Positions 61,301-64,000 of a stretch of DNA of 64,000 bases are shown in pieces; positions within the stretch are counted from its first letter, which is position 1, and every line of letters begins with the position of its first letter. The position numbers and the translations under genes are program-made. The stretch is taken from assembly GCA_022821495.1 (NCBI GenBank), contig JAJEDN010000016.1, forward strand, positions 1 through 64,000. The letters run 5' to 3'. Under the pieces are notes generated by a model. The model was given only the letters and a program-made list of their open reading frames with translations, searched no databases and was not told the origin of the DNA. The DNA comes from Candidatus Poribacteria bacterium. Lineage in GTDB: Bacteria > Poribacteria > WGA-4E > WGA-3G.

Positions 61301-61498
61301 TTGGCGAAAGAACGTCTCAAGGCAGATTGGCTCATTGACTGGATGAAAGACCCGCAAACGTTCCAACGCGGAACAGCGATGCCACAGGCGTGGCCACTCG
61401 TTGGTGGACAGCACATGGCAGTTGACGGCTACGCTGATAATGATGCTGAAAAACAGATTCGACTCGTCCGAGATTATCTCATCTCATTAGGACGCTAA
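58370..61498 (+). CDS. Membrane-anchored eight-haem cytochrome c
   Basis: This 1042-residue protein has a membrane helix near residues 20-42, then a coiled coil (about 60-240). Eight CxxCH haem sites follow near residues 276, 385, 436, 476, 624, 718, 835 and 953: CATCH, CTPCH, CRRCH, CHGCH, CLSCH, CFGCH, CTGCH and CISCH. Five M-P motifs (MPNFF, MPSLR, MPVFQ, MPTFE, MPQAW) are likely axial-ligand loops of class I domains. It is probably the electron acceptor fused to the bc-type complex. An alternative GTG start at 58388 has GGAGG at an 11-base spacing. Confidence 0.92.
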   Translation: MEVEKFVRNKKEIPAENKSYSALFFILSGLLGLVTIWGFWSEMITRRPWKQIQQQFYQYEYEKTDAELANAKLSLPELSTPQEPDAKALGRLTKAVETAQVALDEALQERKFRQSESDAINYKYQHSLHVAKGKRNATVDKWQEKLAELESEIEDELTEAVLAAEATFADVNKTLAQFYQTNGDPQQALSTYLIAQKYNTTDTEIAEGITAAQASLQTLQADKAQYDEVARLQEKLHSVGGIKRTFLGSLLENPFRETRTITQYYLEDFNYTADRCATCHFSADRSGYEQSAQEIFEVEGDGENPVVHRLKHASVKVGSESIVIDGFDAEPEEYTLEENGTLTFSDVDVFGEVEVSYETGYRSVLQTHPHRDVLLAKHPVDRFGCTPCHGGQGQALTAKAAHALTHAEYWLSPVLGLDEHTGRTSEETKGYMESNCRRCHDGVMKLDYGVDPETEAPVDYAPNLTKGLALFEDLGCHGCHAVEGYSAIDNINNVGPSLAKVGSKVKDTAWLESWIKEPEAYLPNTTMPNFFPADGMSQVVYLKNGGKRTGVVTKTDGGIEIKTDDGTVYPYPDDYVLRIVDEVKSIAAYLAAMNDTSLDEASVNYSTSESVIKAGEETVKTVGCLSCHAVDGLGSDFAPALDSVGTKVTPNYLRQWINDPKSYDPDTSMPSLRLSTREIDNVVAYLMSLQQPTSNVATESIGEVDVAEGEALVRTYGCFGCHEIPGFENESKVGADLGEFGAKLADELDFGDTVDVEHSWTGWTVGKVTDPRRYQTRRIVSRMPVFQINEEDARALAVLLKSFQPEKYPLSYIHNRSEKLDRIDAGRRLVKKYNCTGCHEIEGEGGDYRDVIIAHEGLGEMVAKQVAPPPLKAEGARVYPDWLFAFLKEPSDIRYGLKVRMPTFELSDDEATTLVKYFSALDDEPFPYETIETPTPTRAELRVGKQIFDELQCISCHPSQGEVIPEGSDKAGRPDLALAKERLKADWLIDWMKDPQTFQRGTAMPQAWPLVGGQHMAVDGYADNDAEKQIRLVRDYLISLGR

Positions 61499-61500
61499 AT

Positions 61501-61630
61501 AGTTATCAGTACGGCGAGTACGCCTTTCAGTTATCGGTTGTTAGTTACAAGAGGATTCTGATAATCCGAGCGTCTCTTTCTGACCACTGAAAGGTTTTTC
61601 GCAGAAAAACCGTACTGAAAACTGACAACT
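61501..61630. repeat. Family C repeat
   Basis: It begins AGTTATCAGTACGGCGAG and ends TACTGAAAACTGACAACTTC. The middle has AAAGGTTTTTCGCAGAAAAA, as at 25330. Confidence 0.65.
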
Positions 61631-61640
61631 TCTGAGTATT

Positions 61641-61997
61641 ATGAAACATCTTGCCGTTGTCATTGTCATGATCATCGTGTGGCTCAACGGTTTAATCTGG
61701 TTAGGTAAGCAGATCGATCCAAGCACGAAGTATCCAACGGAGGTAGAATACAAGTACGCACGATACTGCGCGGGATGCCACGGAAACAACGGCGAAGGCA
61801 GCGGACGCATTGGTCGTTTCAAAAAGTTGGATCCGGCAGATCTAACGGACAGCAGTCTTTGGGAGATGCACGACGATGAACAACTCCTGGACAGCATTAA
61901 CGCCGGGAAAGACGATATGCCAGCGTTTCACTACTACCTCAGTGATGAAGAACAACGTGAGATTTTGACTTATATTAAAGAGACGTTTCGTCCGTGA
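61641..61997 (+). CDS. Mono-haem cytochrome c
   Basis: This 118-residue protein has one N-terminal helix (signal or anchor, residues 4-22). One haem site, YCAGCHGNNGEGSGR, lies near residues 48-62. The likely axial Met is in DDMPAFHYYLSDEE. It is a small electron carrier in the periplasm, downstream of the eight-haem protein. Start is the ATG right after a family C repeat, without a clear ribosome site. Confidence 0.9.
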   Translation: MKHLAVVIVMIIVWLNGLIWLGKQIDPSTKYPTEVEYKYARYCAGCHGNNGEGSGRIGRFKKLDPADLTDSSLWEMHDDEQLLDSINAGKDDMPAFHYYLSDEEQREILTYIKETFRP

Positions 61998-62148
61998 TAC
62001 AAAGCGGTCTTAAAAAAATAATGCATATCTTAGGCAGCGTCATTCAGTTTTCTTGTAGTTTCGATTTCGCGCGCAAGGTTTCTTCGTTGTAGCCGCGATG
62101 CTCGCTGACTGCTGACAACTAATGGCTGAAAATTGGATGCCTTTTTAT

Positions 62149-62178
62149 TTGCGATCTTAATTTCTGTAGTGTTAATAT
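62149..62178 (+). promoter_or_regulatory. Possible promoter for the plastocyanin-like gene
   Basis: TTGCGA (62149-62154), 18 bases, TAATAT (62173-62178). The GTG start is 40 bases downstream. Upstream sequence holds a family C-like fragment (GACTGCTGACAACT, about 62106-62119). Confidence 0.35.
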
Positions 62179-62218
62179 ATTACAGGACAAATTCAAACTA
62201 TAAGAGGAGAATATAATC

Positions 62219-62971
62219 GTGAAAACCCTAATTGCCCTTCTTGTCTTTGGAATGCTGGCGAGCGTTGCGTTCGCAGGCAATATCACCGGCACCGTGATGT
62301 ATGATGGCGACGCGCCGGCGCGCCCGGCACTAACGGCTACCAAAGACCAGCACTGTGTTGACGCTGTTCAAGGCACAAAATCCGAGGCACTCGTTGTCTC
62401 AAAAGGCAAAGGCATCAAGAACGTTGTTCTTTATGCCCGCGTCCGCGGCGCGAAAGTAACCCTGCCTGAAAAGAATCCTGTGATGGATCAGAAGGGCTGC
62501 GCTTATTACCCGCACGTACTCGCGGTTCCTGTCGGCGCTACAGTGGATCTCACCTCCAAGGACCCAGTGGCGCACAACGTCCACTCCCACGCGCAGAAGA
62601 ACGAACAAATAAACATTCAGATTCCGAAGCCAGGGATAGTTGTCCCGCATAAAATTGCTAAGGCTGAAGAAATTAAATTCACATGCGATATTCACGCATG
62701 GATGACCGGATACATTGTTGCTGTGCCTAACAACTTCTATACTATTACTGGCGGAAAAGATGCTGAAGGCAACTGGATCAGCTCGGATGCCTATGAAAAA
62801 TCAGCGGATACTGGTAGTTATTCGATCCCTGATGTTCCAGCCGGTAGAGTACGGGTCATTGCATGGCATGAAGAACTCGGTTCAGCAAACAAAACCGTTG
62901 AAGTGCCAGCAAGTGGTGATATTGCCGTAAACTTCACGAGTGCTGATTTTAAGAAAAAAGCGAAAAAATAG
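62219..62971 (+). CDS. Plastocyanin-like periplasmic copper protein with carboxypeptidase-regulatory-like tail
   Basis: This 250-residue protein has a signal peptide (about residues 1-19). A cupredoxin-type domain follows with a likely copper site: His in HNVHSHAQKN and Cys-x-x-His-x-x-x-Met in FTCDIHAWMTGYIV. A beta domain, SYSIPDVPAGRVRVIAWHEE, resembles the carboxypeptidase regulatory domain. It is probably a mobile electron carrier between the bc-type complex and the CydA-like protein (inference). It starts at GTG 62219, with AGAGGAG upstream. Confidence 0.85.
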   Translation: MKTLIALLVFGMLASVAFAGNITGTVMYDGDAPARPALTATKDQHCVDAVQGTKSEALVVSKGKGIKNVVLYARVRGAKVTLPEKNPVMDQKGCAYYPHVLAVPVGATVDLTSKDPVAHNVHSHAQKNEQINIQIPKPGIVVPHKIAKAEEIKFTCDIHAWMTGYIVAVPNNFYTITGGKDAEGNWISSDAYEKSADTGSYSIPDVPAGRVRVIAWHEELGSANKTVEVPASGDIAVNFTSADFKKKAKK

Positions 62972-63137
62972 TTATAAGTTATAAGTTATAAGTTATAAGT
63001 CTGGTTTCTGATGTTTGATCATTCTTTGTCCGGGGCGTTACGCAATTGAACCACCGACGGTTACCAAAAAATACTGCACAATCGGAACCCTCTTAACTTA
63101 TAACTTATAACCAACAACTTATAACTATTTATAACTG
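62971..63137. repeat. Inverted TATAACT tandem-repeat element
   Basis: Four copies of a TTATAAG heptamer at the left (62971-63000) and inverted TTATAAC copies at the right (about 63093-63137) flank a non-coding core. It is related to the tail of the 49636-49782 element. Confidence 0.65.
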
Positions 63138-63151
63138 AAAACCCGAAAAAA

Positions 63152-64000
63152 ATGAAAATAACTAAAAAGAGACTCTATCTCATACTTGGCTGTGTCCTTG
63201 TCTTTTATGCCGTGTTGACTGTCGCGCCAGCATTCGCACAGGACGTGACCGATGCTGAATATCGCACTTTCCCGTTGATCGGCAGCCGAACCGCAGCATG
63301 GATCGCCTCGCAGCTCCACCTGTTATTCGGATCCTTTATTCTCGGTGTTCCGATGTTTGCCGTTATCATCGAATTTATCGGATGGAAGACCAAGGATGAA
63401 CGATATGACCGGATGGCGCAAGAGTTCATTAAACTCTGTATGGGTGCGTTTTCGACAACAGCCTTACTCGGTGGTGTTCTCGTCTTCATTCTTATCTGGT
63501 GCTACCCGAAAGTGATGAGCAAGCTCAGCGGCATATTCGGACCGACGATGATTTTTTACGTCTTTCTCTTCTTCGGCGAAACCTTTACGCTCTATCTCTA
63601 TTCCTACGGATGGGATAAGATGCAGGGCCGCCATAAAGGATGGCATCTCTTTCTCGGTGTACTGCTGAATGTGTTCGGCACTGCGATTATGTTCGTCTCT
63701 AACGCTTGGTTGAGTTATCAGACGAGTCCGGCAACCCAACACGGTATCCTATCCGAGATGCGAAAAAAATCTTGGATGGAGGAACGATTGGCTGCAGATC
63801 CATCGCTGACCCCTGAAACCGTTATGGAAGGTGTTACAGACCATACGATGATACCGCTCCACAACGAGACAACAGGCGAATTCATGGGGACCCTCTGGGA
63901 CGCTGTCAACAACTTTACGTGGATGCCTATTAATATCCATCGGCTCGTTGGAAACATCGCTTTTGGCGGTTCAATCGTGGCAGCTTATGCCGCATTCCGA
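63152..64000 (+). CDS. CydA-like membrane cytochrome, 5' part (runs off the window)
   Basis: The frame is open for 283 codons to the window end. A signal-like helix is followed by helices carrying CydA hallmarks: His in AWIASQLHLLFGSFILGVP, Glu in FYVFLFFGETFTLYLYSYGW and His in INIHRLVGNIAFGG. These match the haem and Glu sites of bd-type subunit I, but the protein differs from the true CydA at 33652. It follows the plastocyanin-like gene, and I infer it is a terminal-oxidase-like component of the bc cluster. No ribosome site is clear. Confidence 0.8.
   Translation, partial: MKITKKRLYLILGCVLVFYAVLTVAPAFAQDVTDAEYRTFPLIGSRTAAWIASQLHLLFGSFILGVPMFAVIIEFIGWKTKDERYDRMAQEFIKLCMGAFSTTALLGGVLVFILIWCYPKVMSKLSGIFGPTMIFYVFLFFGETFTLYLYSYGWDKMQGRHKGWHLFLGVLLNVFGTAIMFVSNAWLSYQTSPATQHGILSEMRKKSWMEERLAADPSLTPETVMEGVTDHTMIPLHNETTGEFMGTLWDAVNNFTWMPINIHRLVGNIAFGGSIVAAYAAFR

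Noticed and set aside
49751-63137. TTATAAC heptamer arrays as a CRISPR
   Set aside because: Repeat units are seven bases without spacers, so they are simple tandem repeats.

Overview
The window reads as chromosomal DNA of a Gram-negative, aerobically respiring environmental bacterium. Gene content suggests Candidatus Poribacteria or a close relative. This is inference from four phytanoyl-CoA-dioxygenase-like (PhyH) enzymes, three Cys-type sulfatases, a DUF1501 Tat protein, a secreted enzyme ending in a FlgD/Por-type domain (NYPNPFNPETW), LamG-like secreted proteins and many small palindromic repeats. I saw no rRNA, tRNA or CRISPR array.

Layout. 1-636: 3' end of a TnpB (IS200/IS605-type) element abutting the C-terminal stub of a Yip1-like membrane protein. 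700-5085: DUF4175-like coiled-coil protein and PPK2. 5338-18776: accessory catabolic region with PhyH enzymes, sulfatases, an FRG/TPR pair, a 5'-nucleotidase-like secreted enzyme and a D-threonine-aldolase-like enzyme. 18803-22739: DUF6785-like permease, small winged-helix-like protein, Maf, IolB-like protein. 22798-27407 (minus): yebC-ruvC-ruvA-ruvB-queA-yajC. 27588-30064: zinc-ribbon protein, PAP2-like protein and a tandem peroxiredoxin interrupted by two in-frame TGA codons. 30297-33443: PhyH, Gfo/Idh/MocA, PhyH. 33652-41623: cydAB, MacB-like permease, fused TRAP permease, DUF3311 and a sodium:solute symporter. 41696-46902: lipoprotein, then (minus) a four-cluster ferredoxin, gmk, Uma2, coaBC and rsmA. 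47395-55401: SDR, DUF1501, RsmD, bicupin, GH36-like glycosidase, UDG-like protein, LamG protein. 55589-64000: a respiratory cluster behind a perfect sigma70-type promoter: Rieske, cytochrome b, subunit IV, eight-haem cytochrome c, mono-haem cytochrome c, plastocyanin-like protein and a CydA-like protein cut by the window edge.

The most remarkable locus is 29054-30064 (minus). One frame with a signal peptide encodes two fused Bcp-type peroxiredoxin domains. In each, the peroxidatic cysteine position is a TGA, and each TGA is followed at the same distance by a SECIS-like hairpin. I interpret it as an exported double-selenocysteine peroxiredoxin with its own consensus promoter.

The second theme is several families of MITE-like elements of about 100-280 bp in the intergenic spaces. 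One repeat module places an AAGGT motif just upstream of two start codons, and another appears to supply the last codons of a protein.
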